A DNA stretch of 64,000 nucleotides from Megalobrama amblycephala (taxonomy: Eukaryota; Chordata; Actinopteri; Cypriniformes; Xenocyprididae). The stretch's first letter is position 1. The number at the start of each line of letters is the position of its first letter. A program made the translations under genes and the position numbers. Positions 1-11,788 of this stretch are shown here, one piece after another. The notes beneath the pieces were generated by a model. That model searched no databases and was not told the origin of the DNA. It saw nothing but the letters and a program-made list of their open reading frames with translations. The stretch covers positions 38,359,447-38,423,446 of the forward strand of contig NC_063049.1 in assembly GCF_018812025.1 (NCBI RefSeq). Reading direction: 5' to 3'.

Positions 1-639
1 GCGATGGATACGGTCGGCCAGCCCATGCAGGAACACATCCCACTGCGCCTCCTCGTTCCATCGGCACTCTGCCGCGAGGGTGCGGAACTGGATGGCGTAG
101 TCTGCGACCGTGCGGCTGCCCTGCTTGAGTTCGGTGAGCTGACGAGCGGCCTCCTTGCCCGCAACCGCACGGTCGAACACCCTCTTCATCTCCGTGGAGA
201 GTGCCAGGAACGAGGTGCAGCACGGGTCTTGATTCTCCCACACCGCCGTTCCCCATAAGGCCGCCTTCCCGGTCAGGAGGGTAAGGACGAACGCCACCTT
301 GGATTCCTCATGTTCGAAGGTGCGAGGCTGCAGTGAAAAATGCAAGGAACATTTATTCAAAAAGGCTCTGCAAAACTCAGGCTCACCGGCGTAACTCTGG
401 GGCACAGGAAGGCGGGGCTCCGGCAGATCGCGTCGCTCCAGCGACGCGGGGGGAACAGGCGGTGTGGGTGGCGCAGTGGGAGCGCGAAGTTGTTGAAGTT
501 CCCGGGAGAGCTCGGACACCTGTGTTACCAGCGCTTGGACAGCGCGTCCGGTGGAAGTGATGCTCTCCTGCTGCTGGTCCATGCGGGAGATGCTGTGGTT
601 GATGAACTCCGTTAAAGCTGCTGAACTCGCTGCATCCAT
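1..639 (-). CDS. Ty3/Gypsy (sushi-like) gag, partial
   Basis: Reading the minus strand from the ATG at 639-637 gives 213 codons with no stop, running off the left edge of the window. The start reads MDAASSAALTEF. A Gln-rich, coiled-coil-like N-terminus (MDQQQES) is followed by a Pro-rich linker (APTAPPTPPVPP). A capsid-like region then contains FLNKCSLHF, KVAFVLTLLTGKA and FRTLAAECRW. This arrangement matches the gag of fish sushi-type Ty3/Gypsy retrotransposons, the family that also gave rise to mammalian PEG10/RTL genes. Gag would form the particle that packages the element RNA. The ATG lies about 20 bases after the probable LTR end, as expected for this family. The zinc knuckle and pol would lie beyond the window. 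Whether the full element is intact cannot be judged. Confidence 0.8.
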   Translation of the reverse strand, partial: MDAASSAALTEFINHSISRMDQQQESITSTGRAVQALVTQVSELSRELQQLRAPTAPPTPPVPPASLERRDLPEPRLPVPQSYAGEPEFCRAFLNKCSLHFSLQPRTFEHEESKVAFVLTLLTGKAALWGTAVWENQDPCCTSFLALSTEMKRVFDRAVAGKEAARQLTELKQGSRTVADYAIQFRTLAAECRWNEEAQWDVFLHGLADRIHR

Positions 640-659
640 GTTGGTCAGATCGTTCTGTC

Positions 660-1052
660 ACGGAATGAAGGGAGGATGCAGATGCAAGTTAAATCTCTTT
701 AATAGAGCTTCACACCGAAGGTAGTCAGATTCAACATACACAAAAACATATAACAGTCAGCAGGAGAGTGGTAACACAGGGACGTCGATGGGCGGTGAAG
801 ATCCGTGATGAGTGGTGACCGAAGAGCAGTGTCCGTGAAGTAATCCGTGAGTGAAGTCCAGAGAGTAATCCAATGAGAACACGAAAACCAGGAAGCAATG
901 ACTCAAAGTCCAGTCCAGGGAAACACACAATAAAAATTGGCCTAAGCCAATCCTATGTTTCGTCCCGGATGGAAATAATGAGCTGTGTTTAATACAGATT
1001 AAACGGTCTAGAGTCACTCGATTTTTATACTCTTTTTATCAGAGTTCTTACA
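660..1052 (-). repeat. Probable 5' LTR of the Gypsy element
   Basis: On the minus strand the sequence begins TGTAAGAACTCTG near 1,052. It has a TATAAAAA box about 25 bases later and an ATTAAA polyadenylation-like signal near 695. It runs into CCTCCCTTCATTCCGTGACA directly before the gag leader. The position upstream of gag and the signal order support an LTR. The 5' boundary is inferred from TG and the TATA box because the partner LTR is outside the window. Confidence 0.5.
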
Positions 1053-1249
1053 TTTTAATTATGCATGGATATATATAGAAAGTTTAAACAAATTTGGAAC
1101 AAAATTTTTTACCTACCCTGCCTTTAAGAATACTATCTTAACAATTTAAGAACACTCCAAAGGAGCTGTTCAATAATTCAGAATTAATATAAAATGGAGG
1201 GAGTCGGTCAACTGATTTATCTGAAGGATTTGTGAGTCTGGTCAACTAG

Positions 1250-2330
1250 AATCTTTGATCATCAACACAAGGAAGACACAGTTATAATAAAATCAATGAA
1301 ATTTATTAACAATAAACATGCAAGAGTAAATACCACAACGATTAATAATGAAATAATGAATATGCACTTCTAAGAGATAGTAAAATAATAATCAAAGGAG
1401 AATACTGAATTAAATCAAAGAAACAAATAAATGAAGTGAATACAGAATGGATAAATGCAATGCTGTTGAACTGAATGTAGGATGGAAGAGAATCGTATGG
1501 GAATGCTTATGGGAGCCACCCAATGGCTCTGGTAAAATGGTGATAAATAATTGCTTATTTATCATTCAACAAATAATATCCCTATTATTTGTAACAAACT
1601 GACCTCAAGTAACTGTTATCTAAACAGGTTAGAAAAACATATGCTGCATGTATAAACTAATGCCAAGGTCTCTAGAAAAGTTTATATTTATGTTCCACAC
1701 AGTCGGGTGATCAATCCGGTAGCAGAGACGTCTTCCACTGATGATGCAGGCTGCGTGCAGTGGGAGGGCGCGAAGTTGCGATCCAGTAGTCGTGCCACAC
1801 TGGGCTGGAGGATGCTGAATTTCGGTTGCGCCAAGAGGGTCCTTTAGGATGGACTGGGCAGCTGGGTCAGATGAATCTTCACAGGTTCCTTTGCAGGCTG
1901 GCTGCGTCGCTGAGGAGCCGTGTGGTACAGGCAATGTCTGCCGATGCAGAGGTCCTTTGTGGACTGGGCTGCGCTGCTGTAGGGGCCGTAAGGGTCAGAT
2001 GAAGTCCCTCAATGCTGGGCCCTTTTTGCAGCTAGAGTGCAGCTGAAAGCAATGTAAAAGGTTTTGCTCGCGAAAGCTTCACCTTAACCGTCTTGTAGTC
2101 TCTTTCCTCGTCAGGTCAGAAACTCAGGACGTGGAGTGTCTGTTAATGTCTCCTTCCCCGTCGAGCTGGAAACGCAGAACAAGGGTGTGTCTACCCGGGG
2201 GACATATTTATCCCTTTCTGATGAGGAGGAGATTGAAATGTGGCGCTTTGCCGATCCTTTAGTGTGATTGGCTACTGTTATCTGAAGCAGCCCCAGTGTT
2301 GCCCACCCTGGTGTGGAACTCATTTGCATA
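1250..2330 (-). repeat. Possible solo LTR, unclassified
   Basis: Read on the minus strand, the stretch has a GC-richer start with a TATA-like ATAAATATG near 2,205. An AT-rich end follows, with TTAATAAATTTC near 1,305 as a candidate polyadenylation signal. No long open frame is present. The layout resembles a roughly 1-kb retroviral-type LTR, but no partner LTR, primer binding site or target duplication was found. It could equally be ordinary intergenic DNA. Confidence 0.25.
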
Positions 2331-2459
2331 GCGTAAAGTACAGTGTTAAAATAGTGTCTTTAACATTTTACCCATGCATTATTTCTTTACCAAACCTCTT
2401 TCAAATTATTAAAGGCATCGTAGGGAACAGATAGACACCAAACATGATATGAAATGGTT

Positions 2460-2990
2460 AAATCATTGTCCATGCATTTGTTTATCTGTTACCAGGTCTG
2501 TCCCATGACCTGTTGGTTTAGCAGTCAGTAACCATTAACATAAACTGTGCTTTTGCATGAAGATGGAGTGGATGTGATGCAGTTTAGATCAAATTAAGGC
2601 CTCCAAACATAGGTATGAATGGATTTAGATAGATATCTGTGGCCTTTCTTTATTTCAGTCACCGCTGCTCCAACCAGGAGGTCCTGAAGGAATTTTTATG
2701 GCAGTCCTTGCCTAAACCTTAGGAATGAGTTTGGTGGTTAGAGTCAATGTGTTGTCCAATGAGAAGTCTTCTCCTTGGTTTTGGTGGGTGCAGAAGGTCC
2801 CCCTTCCTGTTCTGGAAGGGGTGTCTGGTAGTTGTCCCAACATCTTATCTGATGTTGCTGAACATTTATTAATGTTCATTCACCAAAGATCCAGTCACGG
2901 TGTGGCACATCTTCCTACACACAAGCAGTTAGAGAGGGGCCCTGTCGTAAACTGGTCCCTGGAATGCCATCTTGACTGGTGTTCACAACA
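2460..2990. other. No feature recognised
   Basis: AT-rich sequence with a 99-codon open frame at 2,725-3,024 that lacks recognisable domains and runs into the adjoining simple repeat. I see no splice signals or repeat ends that I can support. Confidence 0.5.
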
Positions 2991-3090
2991 ATATAAACTT
3001 GCAATTCTGAGAAAAAAGAATTGATAGATATAAACTTGCAATTCTGAGAAAAAAAAAGGTCAGAATTGAGGGATATAAATGAGCAATTCT
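2986..3090. repeat. Short tandem repeat, AAACTTGCAATTCTGAGAAA type
   Basis: The phrase AAACTTGCAATTCTGAGAAA appears twice about 33 bases apart, followed by a diverged third unit (AATGAGCAATTCTAAG). This kind of degenerate repeat is common in cyprinid genomes. Confidence 0.6.
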
Positions 3091-3093
3091 AAG

Positions 3094-3677
3094 AAGGGGT
3101 GGGCGATATGGCAAAAATATATCGATTCATGATTTGATCAGAAATCTTTTTCATGTTGGTTTTACTATTTACAGTGACTGAGCAGTACAGTAAAACTAAT
3201 TTCCCTATATTAAAAAAGTAGCCTTACAAGTTAACAAAATATTTAAGAAAATAAAAAGAATGAGAGACTTTCTGCCCAAAGTGGAAGAAGATAAAAATAT
3301 TAATTTAAATTAATTAATTTAAAAGTTTCTTGTTAAAGCTACTGTACTAAAGAAATTGAAAAAAGGAGGAAATTCTGTCATTATTTACTCACCGCAGAAG
3401 TTGTTTCAAACCCGAATAAATTTCTTCTGTTGAACATATACGTTTTATTTTGATGCAGTGCAGTTATTCACAATCACAAAAGTTTATTATTTGCATGAGT
3501 TTTAAAGCCTTGCCGTAACTCTACCACTGTGTTAATGTGATGTGAATGTATGTCGCTTTGTACTACACAGTATGTTGAGACAGAGGTGCCAGGACTGCAA
3601 CTGACAGAAAGCACTATAGCACGATACAACGATATTTCATTTTTAATAGTCCATAATCAAAATCGCACACCCCTAAA
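3094..3677. mobile_element. MITE with AGGGGTG(G/T)GCGAT ends
   Basis: The left end AAGGGGTGGGCGATATGG and the right end CGCACACCCCT form imperfect terminal inverted repeats around an AT-rich interior with no coding capacity. Both ends carry ATATCG-type motifs (ATATATCGATTC on the left, CAACGATATTTC on the right). The class is not certain. The ends resemble hAT-type MITEs, but I could not define a clean 8-bp target duplication. Confidence 0.5.
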
Positions 3678-3679
3678 AG

Positions 3680-4900
3680 AATGTTCATTTCAGACACAGC
3701 AAGTGCCACAGCTCAAATGTCCAAACCCCGCCTAATAACAAACAAGGGGAAGTGCCGCAATGGAAAACACTCGGACACCGAATGTAAAATAATATTCCAG
3801 AAAAAATATACTAGGACTAAGGGTTATAATTTTCACAAAATTTATTTCAAATTTAATTCAAGCACATTCAAGGACCAATATTTGTTTTCAAGTACTTTCC
3901 AGGCCTTGAATTCATGTGTCTGAAATCCAAGTACTTTCAAGACACGTGGGAACCCTGAATGAAGAAAAGAGTATCTGTTATGCTATTGTGATTCTGTGGA
4001 ACTATGGGCTGAGAGGCCATGTATTCCTGAAATAAACTTGATTGACTGACTGATTAGAAATATGACAAAAATCACAGATTTTGCTCATCAAACAAGCCTA
4101 CTGTTTTTGTGAGTGAGTCAATGAATCATTTGCTCAACTGATTTGTTCAAAAATTATTCATTCAAAAAATTCAAAAACAGAATAAAACTCCTCAATATTA
4201 ATTTGTTTATCAAACTGTTCACAGTACTATCATGCATGTCAAAAATACAACATTTTGTTTTTCTTGGATTCCCTTGTAACATTTAAATATTTTACATGTA
4301 AATTATTGACTTCAAATTATTTTGAAGTACTTTGTTAAAACACATTTTTGTGTTTTTTTTCTTGCAAAATTGGTATGTGAGCAGCACACACCCTCTGTGG
4401 CTTCCAGCTGAGCCCCAAGAAAAGATTCGGACTGGAATAGTCCCGTTCTGCCTGACTGTAATGATATGCTTCAGAAACCAACATACTACAGGCGTCCAAA
4501 AACCCAGATAAACACCAGACTTCCCCAAACTCTGGCCAAGATGCATAAAAGGATTCTTATTGGGCTCAATATTTTATATTAGTTTAGGAAAATAACTGGA
4601 GGCCATGGCATTTTCTGAGGTTTACCGTGAATATATATGACCAGTAATTACCATCAGGTGGTAAATGTATCTGTCATATTATCTGTAATGTACTGCATTT
4701 TCCAGACATTCCTGGATATGTGGGTAGATTGTAGAACCTTGATCCCATTTAGTGCTGTGCACCCACATCAACAAACAATTCACATTTACTGTATCCTGTC
4801 TTTTCTTTCCAACTTATAAAATACTGGAAATACTAAAAACATTTCTGGATTTTCAACAGCTCCTTCAGTTTCTTCTTCTCAGGTTGTGTAATTTCTCTTT
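3680..4900. other. No gene; LINE- or SINE-like tail only
   Basis: Mostly AT-rich unique-looking sequence. Near 3,985-4,050 there is a short stretch ending in TGAAATAAACTTGATTGAC with tandem TGACTGACTGA. It resembles the 3' tail of a fish non-LTR retroelement. Nothing else can be supported. Confidence 0.4.
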
Positions 4901-4906
4901 TCTTAA

Positions 4907-5852
4907 ATGTGCCCTAGAATTAAAAATTGAATTTACCTTGGCATAGTTAAATAACAAGAGTTCAGTACATGGAAATGGCATACAGTGAGTCTCAAACACC
5001 ATTGTTTCCTCCTTCTTATATAAATCTCATTTGTTTAAAAGACCTCCGAAGAACAGGCGAATCTCAACATAACACCGACTGTTACATAACAGTCGGGATC
5101 ATTATGTACGCCCCCAATATTTGCATATGCCAGCCCATGTTCAAGGCATTACACAAGGGCAGGACGTATGGACGTGCACAGCAGAATCATCAGACTAGGT
5201 AAGCAAGCAAAAACAATAGCGAAAAATGGCAGATGGAGCAATAATAACTGACATGATCCATGATAACATGATATTTTTAGTGATATTTGTAAATTGTCTT
5301 TCTAAATGTTTCGTTAGCATATTGCTAATGTACTGTTAAATGTGGTTAAAGTTACCATTGTTTCTTACTGTATTCACGGAGACAAGACTATCGTTATTTT
5401 CATTTTTTAAAAACTTGCAGTCTGTATAATGCATAAACACAACTTCATTCTTTATAAATCTCTCCAACAGTGTGTAATGTTAGCTTTAGCCACGGAGCAC
5501 TATCAAACTCATTCAGAATCAAATGTAAACATCCAAATAAATACCATACTTACGTGATTAGACATGCTGCATGACGAACACTTTGTAAAGATCCATTTTG
5601 AGGGTTATATTAGCTGTGTGAACTTTGTTTATGCTGTTTAAGGCAAGCGTGAGCTCCGTGGGCAGGGAGCATGAGATTTAAAGGGGCCGCGCAGCCTGAA
5701 TCGGTGCATATTTAATGATGGCCCAAAACAGGCAGTTAAAAAACTGAATAAAACAAAATCTATAGGGTATTTTGAACTGAAACTTCACAGACACATTCAG
5801 GGGACACCTTAGACTTATATTACATCTTTTAAAAAGACGTTCTATGGCACCT
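4907..5852 (+). mobile_element. TTAA-flanked MITE, copy A
   Basis: This 946-bp element lies between TTAA at 4,903-4,906 and TTAA at 5,853-5,856. The ends are imperfect inverted repeats (ATGTGCCCTAGAAT at the left; AGGTGCCATAGAACG read inward from the right). There is no coding capacity. Four other copies are present at 12,459, 14,681, 39,518 and 59,535. TTAA duplications fit Kolobok or piggyBac-type transposases; the superfamily is an inference. The interior includes a GC-rich patch near 5,640-5,700. Confidence 0.8.
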
Positions 5853-5856
5853 TTAA

Positions 5857-6180
5857 AGTAAAGCATGTTATTTCTCCACTAGTGGCAGCCAAGTGAATTA
5901 CAATCTCTGTATATTTTGATTAATTATGCAACGCTTGCAAGATCATGGCCAATATTGATGGCAATAATACAATTTCTGCCCCTTATAGTGATGTAGTACC
6001 ACCAGCAGGGGCTAACTGGATCATGCTAACCAGCCAAACCCTTGATTTGAGTAGCCTGACTGGGACTATATTATTGGCTCAACCAATGACATGAGTTGGG
6101 GGCGGGACTACCTGTTTGGATTAACAGGAGAAGAAGGTAGGGTTTGAAATTTAGTTTGGCTTCGATTAAGATTAGGACAT
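5857..6180. repeat. Degenerate interspersed repeat
   Basis: Contains phrases such as GTACCACCAGCAGGGGCTAA and GAGTTGGGGGCGGGACTACC that look like interior pieces of cyprinid non-autonomous DNA transposons. No ends could be defined. Confidence 0.3.
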
Positions 6181-7750
6181 CAATATCAGGTTAAGCAAAA
6201 TTCATATAATATAGTGCATATATTTAACAATCTGTTTATTTATTTATTGCATTTTCTAGAACAATTCTAGTTAAATCAACAGTATGTCTGTTCTTTATTA
6301 CCATATGAAACAAATGATCCATTTGCTGCAAATTTTTCCAGTCTGCTTTGAGGCTAAAAACCAAACTCTGCTGGAAGCATTTTGTGGTGGTAAAGCTGTG
6401 ATTGTTGTTGATGCATTGAAATTCACAGCGCTGACGAGTTTAGATGCTGGAGCATAATCAGAATTCCTGCTGTGTAAATGGGAAAACAATTTTCTGAGTT
6501 TGTTTTTTAGGATGCTTTATACTTTCTTCAGAACGAAGGCTCTCCTCCATTTCAGCTTGACCTCAGGCCCAAAATCACACTTAAGCTGAATCGCATTATC
6601 ATGCGTAACATGCAGCATACCGTGCCAACATCAACAGAACAGCACATTGAAAACACCACACAGGGTGGTCCTCCGTAAAACACCTCATGAAACATCTTTT
6701 AGATTTTATCTAAACCTTATGTCTGAGCCGGGAGATCATGCTGAGAGAGGCTTGTAAAATCTCAAGTATTAAGACATATCTTTTGTAGCCGTGTTGATCC
6801 CCGCTCAAGCCTGAACAGTTGCAAAGAGGAAGTATCACTTCATCTCTCAGTCATTTGAAACCTGAGGATTTCGCCTAGACAGATGTGTCAGTATCTTAGT
6901 GTTTTGTGGAGGACATTTGGACTAATTGAGGAGGTAAAATGCAGGGCAGAGGATTCAGTGTCTGATCTGTCACTTAAGCACGGTGAAATACGCAGGGATT
7001 TGAGAATCTAGCATGAAGCTTCTTGTATTTCTTTACAAAGGCAGATTTCAGCTACTTCAGATCATTGTATTGACGTCTGGAGCAATTTAGGCCAGAAACA
7101 TTCATGTACAAGTATGCTTGGTCAAGACATTGTGGTTCTGTTGGACAGTTTTGCATGCATTCTTGCATTACTGTGGTAATGACAAACCTCAGTATACTCA
7201 AGGGGCTGATAGAGTTTCCTTCTGTGTCATTTAACCAGATATGTTGTTGTCCAGGTAGCTTATTTAGCTAAATTACTCAGCAAGATGCTTCTCAAACTGT
7301 TGCTCCACTTTGACAGTAGTCTACTTAAAGAAAGAACACCCTGAGACATTTCTGTATGTCTCAACACATTTTTATAGGCAGATTTGCATAACGTATCTTG
7401 TATGCTAGGACTGCTGTCACTTGAAGATTGAGGTTGATGACCTTGCCTGTGAGATCCGTTGCACCAGGTCTTATGTCATAGATGTCATACATTGGTTCTG
7501 CATTTAACGTATCAGAACTCGACATCCCTGCTGTGGAATGAAAATGAGATTTTAGAACTATGGCAGAGAGTGAGTAAATAATGAAAAACTATTCACAACA
7601 GAATATTTCTTGTTTCATTTTTAGTGTGAAATCAATTATTGTGCCAGTACATAAATTGTTTAAAACCACATTCTTGTCTTACCTAAAGTTACTATGGTAA
7701 GCCTATAGTCATGATTTTTTTCTTCCAGAGTTGTTGGGTTTGACGGGCAT
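6181..7750. other. No feature recognised
   Basis: AT-rich, with a somewhat GC-richer stretch around 6,540-6,700. The short open frames show no domains. There are no convincing splice-site pairs or repeat boundaries. Confidence 0.5.
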
Positions 7751-7814
7751 TCCTCTACAAGAAACTTGCTATTTTATGTATCAACCACAGGTTGCCTAGA
7801 ATTTTGCAGTGTAA

Positions 7815-8330
7815 AGGCAGGAACACACCAAGCTGATGCAGATGAACTAGTGACGATGAAAGCAGACTGCGGGGTTGGCTCATGTCGGCAGCATCTGGGA
7901 GCAAAGTTGTCCTGACACACCAAACCGACAATCGTGCTCGGGCTCGGTTCAAGGCAACCATGCCTAGTGTGAGTACACCCTAAGATAAAATGCCTTTCCA
8001 TACCAGCAGGTGGCAGTAGCTGAACAGGCAATCAGGATGATCAGATGTCCCGACGGACCAATGAGCTCCGACGCCGATTCAACATGTCGAATCGGCCGAA
8101 AAAAAGCCGACTAGGACCAACTTCAGCCGACGGTGCAGAACACACTAAGAAAACTTAGTCGGCCGACAAACAAAAATGTGTATACCTCTACGCCAAAGCC
8201 ACTTGAAGGCAAGCCTGCAACCTTAGCCGAAAAAAGCGCAATGCCTACTAATGCTGTGGTACGCAGGGAAGGAGACAAGAGGCCGTTTTTTTTAATGGAT
8301 GTCATACACTATACTGAATAAGCTGCTTTT
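7815..8330. repeat. Decayed DNA-transposon-like repeat
   Basis: The region 8,040-8,170 has repeated GCCGAC and GTCGGC words, for example AGTCGGCCGACAAAC and TCAGCCGACGG. These form several short inverted repeats, as in terminal regions of some fish non-autonomous DNA transposons. Terminal boundaries are not clear. Confidence 0.35.
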
Positions 8331-8814
8331 GATAGTGATGCAATTAGATCCAGGCAGTCAAAGAAGCTGATTGAAAAAAAATAATAATAATAATTTATTG
8401 AAGAGAAAAATTTAAAGTAAGTAAATGTAATAAATAACGAAAAAATGATAATCAAATTTAATAGCTGAGCACAGCACTGAGTCAAAAGTCCAGAGGTCTG
8501 GCCATCAAAAGTCTAGCATCTACAATTTTAAGATTCTGAGTATAATAATTTTTGTCTGACAATATAAAAAAGTTTGGTGCACCAAAGTAGCAGAGAGCTA
8601 GAATAGAAGTCAGAAGCAGAAGAAGTGAAACTACCACAAATTGATGGTCATATACTGTATATCTGAAACTTACATCCCATCTAAAGGTCCTGTTTTGGCC
8701 AAATAAGAAAGGTCAAGCTGAAATATCCATTATGTCAGTGATATATGTCTTCCTGCTAAAAGAGTCGTGACTGGTCTTGTGCGGTTAGACCTATTATGCA
8801 AAATTCACTTTTAT

Positions 8815-9380
8815 AAGTTGTTTGAACACAGATGTGTGTCCACAGTGGGTGTAAACAACCAGCCTATAATGGTAAAAATCCACCCACTCCTTTTTTTTTA
8901 TAATCCCCATAAATCATAAAGTCTCTCCAAATGTGTGGTTCTAGCCCTGCCCAAGACTGGCGACGAGCATATACTGCCCTGAGAGAGCCGCAGCAGTCCG
9001 CCATTTCTGTTTCCTCACTTTAGCAGCTGGAGATATACAATGTCTGTGCCAAAAAACATTACAAATGTTTTGTTATTGGATGTGGCAGTCTCTCTATCAG
9101 TAGTGTCTGATTCCAGTTTGAACAATGAAAGGCAGAACACCGTTACTGACAGTCATTATTTTGGCTGCGTGAGATTCTCCAGTTTTGTTGTTTTGGAATC
9201 ACAAGCCCTCTTCTGGAAAGGGGGCTGGGAGCAGCAGCTCATTTGTATTTAAAGGGACACACACAAAAAAGGCATGTTTTTGCTCACAACCAAATAGGGG
9301 CGAATTTGGCAAGCTATAATAAATGATCTGTGGGGTATTTTGAGCTGAAACTTCACAGACACATTCTGGGGACAACAGAT
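8815..9380 (-). mobile_element. MITE-like element, truncated
   Basis: Positions about 9,100-9,380 match, on the opposite strand, the interior and one end of the element at 38,057-38,455. Shared words include GAGATTCTCCAG, TTTAAAGGGACACAC and GGGGTATTTTGAGCTGAAAC. The 9,350-9,380 end carries the CTTCACAGACACATTC module also seen at the ends of the TTAA MITEs. The piece appears to be cut off at about 9,375. It is non-coding. Confidence 0.5.
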
Positions 9381-9384
9381 ACAG

Positions 9385-10428
9385 AGACTATGCAAGAGAG
9401 ACAGAAATAGCTACCAAAGTGTGGGTTTAACACCTTTTGGAACAACAGAACGCAAAGCTTGCACATTTCAAATATCATGTCTCACGTCGTGCAATATATT
9501 ATTGCAGGAAAGGTACATCAAGTTCAAATGAGCAACAAATTCTGAGAACATCGTCACTTCTGCAGTACTTGGAAGGCATCCAATACCTAACCACACACGA
9601 GTAACAAAATATCGTGTCACATTGGAATATTTGAAGAACAACTGAATATAGCAAGTATGTTCTCAAACAATAGTACCTTGAGAAGATAAAAATATAATGA
9701 AGAATAAACATAAATGAGTAACAATAATGAGAATGTATGATGAAGGTTAATAGGAATACATATGAATTAAGAGATAATATTGATGTCATAAACCATGAAT
9801 GAATAAATGATTAAAAATTAATAACATGAATAAAAGCATTGATATGAACGTTGATCATTTTGCATACACCAGATGGAAAACGGCTTATCATTTAATGAAT
9901 CAACAGCCCATCGGCTAATCTTCAACATTTTGCTCTTAAATATTAGTTTCAGATTGATCTATTTTTAGAGTTTACACTGAAAAAAATGCTGTTTTATAAG
10001 AGAAGTCACAGACAATTGCCCAACAGGTAGGATTCAGTTTGTGGCACTTCTCATTCATTTCTATTGTTCTATGGTTTAATGATGTCAAGGCTGTAATGTG
10101 ATTGGTTATCAAATCACACATGATCCAAGTTAGCCATTATGCTTTCTCCAATGGTTGAGCCATGGACCCTCGTATCTCCTAAGACCATCTCTATCTACGC
10201 TTTTTATTGCTAACTTTTACAAAGACATAAACCAAATTAGCACGTTAGCTTTTGGTTAAAGGCCTGAAATAAGGTCTGTGGTTAACACAAGCTCAAGATA
10301 TTTGCAAGTTTTATTCTACTACATAAAATACATTAGTAATACTCCTTTGTAATTTTTTTTTTTTTTTTTTACAAAACTTTTTACTTTTCTTGAAAAAGGC
10401 GGTTGCTAACAAATGGCTGAATGGGACT
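9385..10428. other. No feature recognised
   Basis: AT-rich DNA including a T-run near 10,350-10,372. The 96-codon minus-strand frame at 9,499-9,789 is hydrophobic and low-complexity and is not supported as a gene. Confidence 0.5.
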
Positions 10429-10729
10429 GGTCACCGTGATTTTGCCAAGTAAGATATGTTCCTGGATCAACATCTTTGTTGATCCTGGAACAACATTCCA
10501 ATCAACCAATCAGATTTGAGGGACAAGTTTACCGTTTATGTCAAGTTTAGGCTTACAACCAGGGTTAGGTGCTTCTACATCAATGTTATTCACCTATCTT
10601 TCCCCTCTGATTTTAGGGATAAGTTATGGGTAGGATTAGGTTTTAGGGGTAGGAATAGGGTTAAGACTAAATTTTCAGACTGGAAAGTTTTAAATGTGGA
10701 ATGTCTTACTTGGCAAAATCACGGTGACC
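10429..10729. mobile_element. Palindromic MITE with 9-10 bp target duplication
   Basis: The left end GGTCACCGTGATTTTGCCAA recurs inverted at the right end (TTGGCAAAATCACGGTGACC); the match continues inward through GTAAGA. Flanks GAATGGGACT and GAATTGGACT differ at one base and look like a 9-10 bp target duplication. An inner hairpin, GGATCAAC...GTTGATCC, follows the left end. The interior has GGGTTAGG-type words and no protein. A 9-10 bp duplication would suit a MULE-type transposase, but the class is an inference. Confidence 0.65.
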
Positions 10730-10739
10730 GAATTGGACT

Positions 10740-11150
10740 ACAGAGGTTGTCGGGAACATTAAACGTCTAGTGATCAGTCTAGTGATCATAAACTTTAATT
10801 GGTCACAGAGCTTATTTTCTGCAATAATCCAAAATGGAAATGGAAAAATCCTATTGTTGACTTCTGGGTTGGCTTACAAAAATACATCATCCCTGCAGCA
10901 CTCTATTGCTCCAAGACTGCAGATTTTAGCTATGAAGCTTGTTAATTTTTATTGGCAAACTAATTTAGCCAAGCTTTGAAATGTTACCCTGTTATTAATC
11001 AGCACAATGTCTTCAAAAAAGCATCTGCCTCCACAACATGCATGAGTAACCTTTCTCTTTAATTGTATCTGCAGCAACCTGACTAGATGTGTAAGAATGA
11101 TATGTCCCAACCTTAGAGGGAAAATTCACAAATTTATTGTTTTTAATCTT
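10740..11150. other. No feature recognised
   Basis: AT-rich sequence directly upstream of the candidate exon. Only short open frames without domains are present. Confidence 0.5.
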
Positions 11151-11155
11151 TTTAG

Positions 11156-11338
11156 CACACAACCGTGAGCGAAAATGAGTCCCCCACAGAAGCCATCAAT
11201 CAACGTAATGGATATGAGGCAGGACACCTCTAGAGATGCGGCAGTGAAACTCTGCCCCTCTTATTCCATCACTGCCGCTCTGAACGGCAGCCTAGGGAGA
11301 CCAGGAACAGGACAATACCAGCCTTTCATTCGAGCAAG
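11156..11338 (+). CDS. Candidate host exon, protein unidentified
   Basis: A pyrimidine-rich tract ending TTTTTAG at 11,155 gives a good splice acceptor. GCAAG at 11,334-11,338 followed by GTGAAT gives a reasonable donor. From the ATG at 11,175 the frame is open for 54 codons to the donor and reads MSPPQKPSINVMDMRQ, later AAVKLCPSYSITAALNGSLG and TGQYQPFIRA. The sequence is GC-richer than its flanks and is not low-complexity. An in-frame TGA lies just before the ATG, so this would be a first coding exon or start within the exon. Another frame from the acceptor is open for 25 codons before a TAG. I do not recognise the protein. It may be a chance open frame or a conserved non-coding element. 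Confidence 0.35.
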
Positions 11339-11784
11339 GTGAATACTAACAGACCTTTTTGGTAAAGCACAGGCTTTTGATAAAACAAATAAGAGTTGAC
11401 TGCTCTTAGCTGCTCGGTTTTTGAACAGAGAAGTGATGTGGGGGGACAGGCTATCGTCCTTCAGCTGATGAGGTTTCATTCACCCTGAATACCCAGACGT
11501 GGCCGTCAAGGACTCTGGCATGGCTAATTACAAAAGCAATCCCATCAACGTCCCAAAATAGGCTCACTGGAGCCCTGACACTTCATTTTACAAAGTCATG
11601 GAAATGCTGAGGTATTGATTCCATTCGTCTTCCTCCAGCCAAATGCGGACAGGGCGATGCTAGTCACTGCAGGATGCTCTAAATGAGTCATTTTTGGCCA
11701 CATCTTTCTCCATTTTATTTACTAATTTACTGTTTTCAGATTGAAAATGATCAAGCATATAATGTACACTTTATATAATTATTT
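11339..11784. other. No feature recognised
   Basis: If the preceding exon is real this is the start of its intron. The part around 11,490-11,690 has higher complexity than the surrounding AT-rich DNA and could be conserved non-coding sequence. That cannot be tested from one sequence. Confidence 0.4.
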
Positions 11785-11788
11785 TTAA

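Noticed and set aside
1629..1934. A 101-codon minus-strand open frame as a gene.
   Set aside because: No domain is recognisable, and it lies inside the possible solo LTR.
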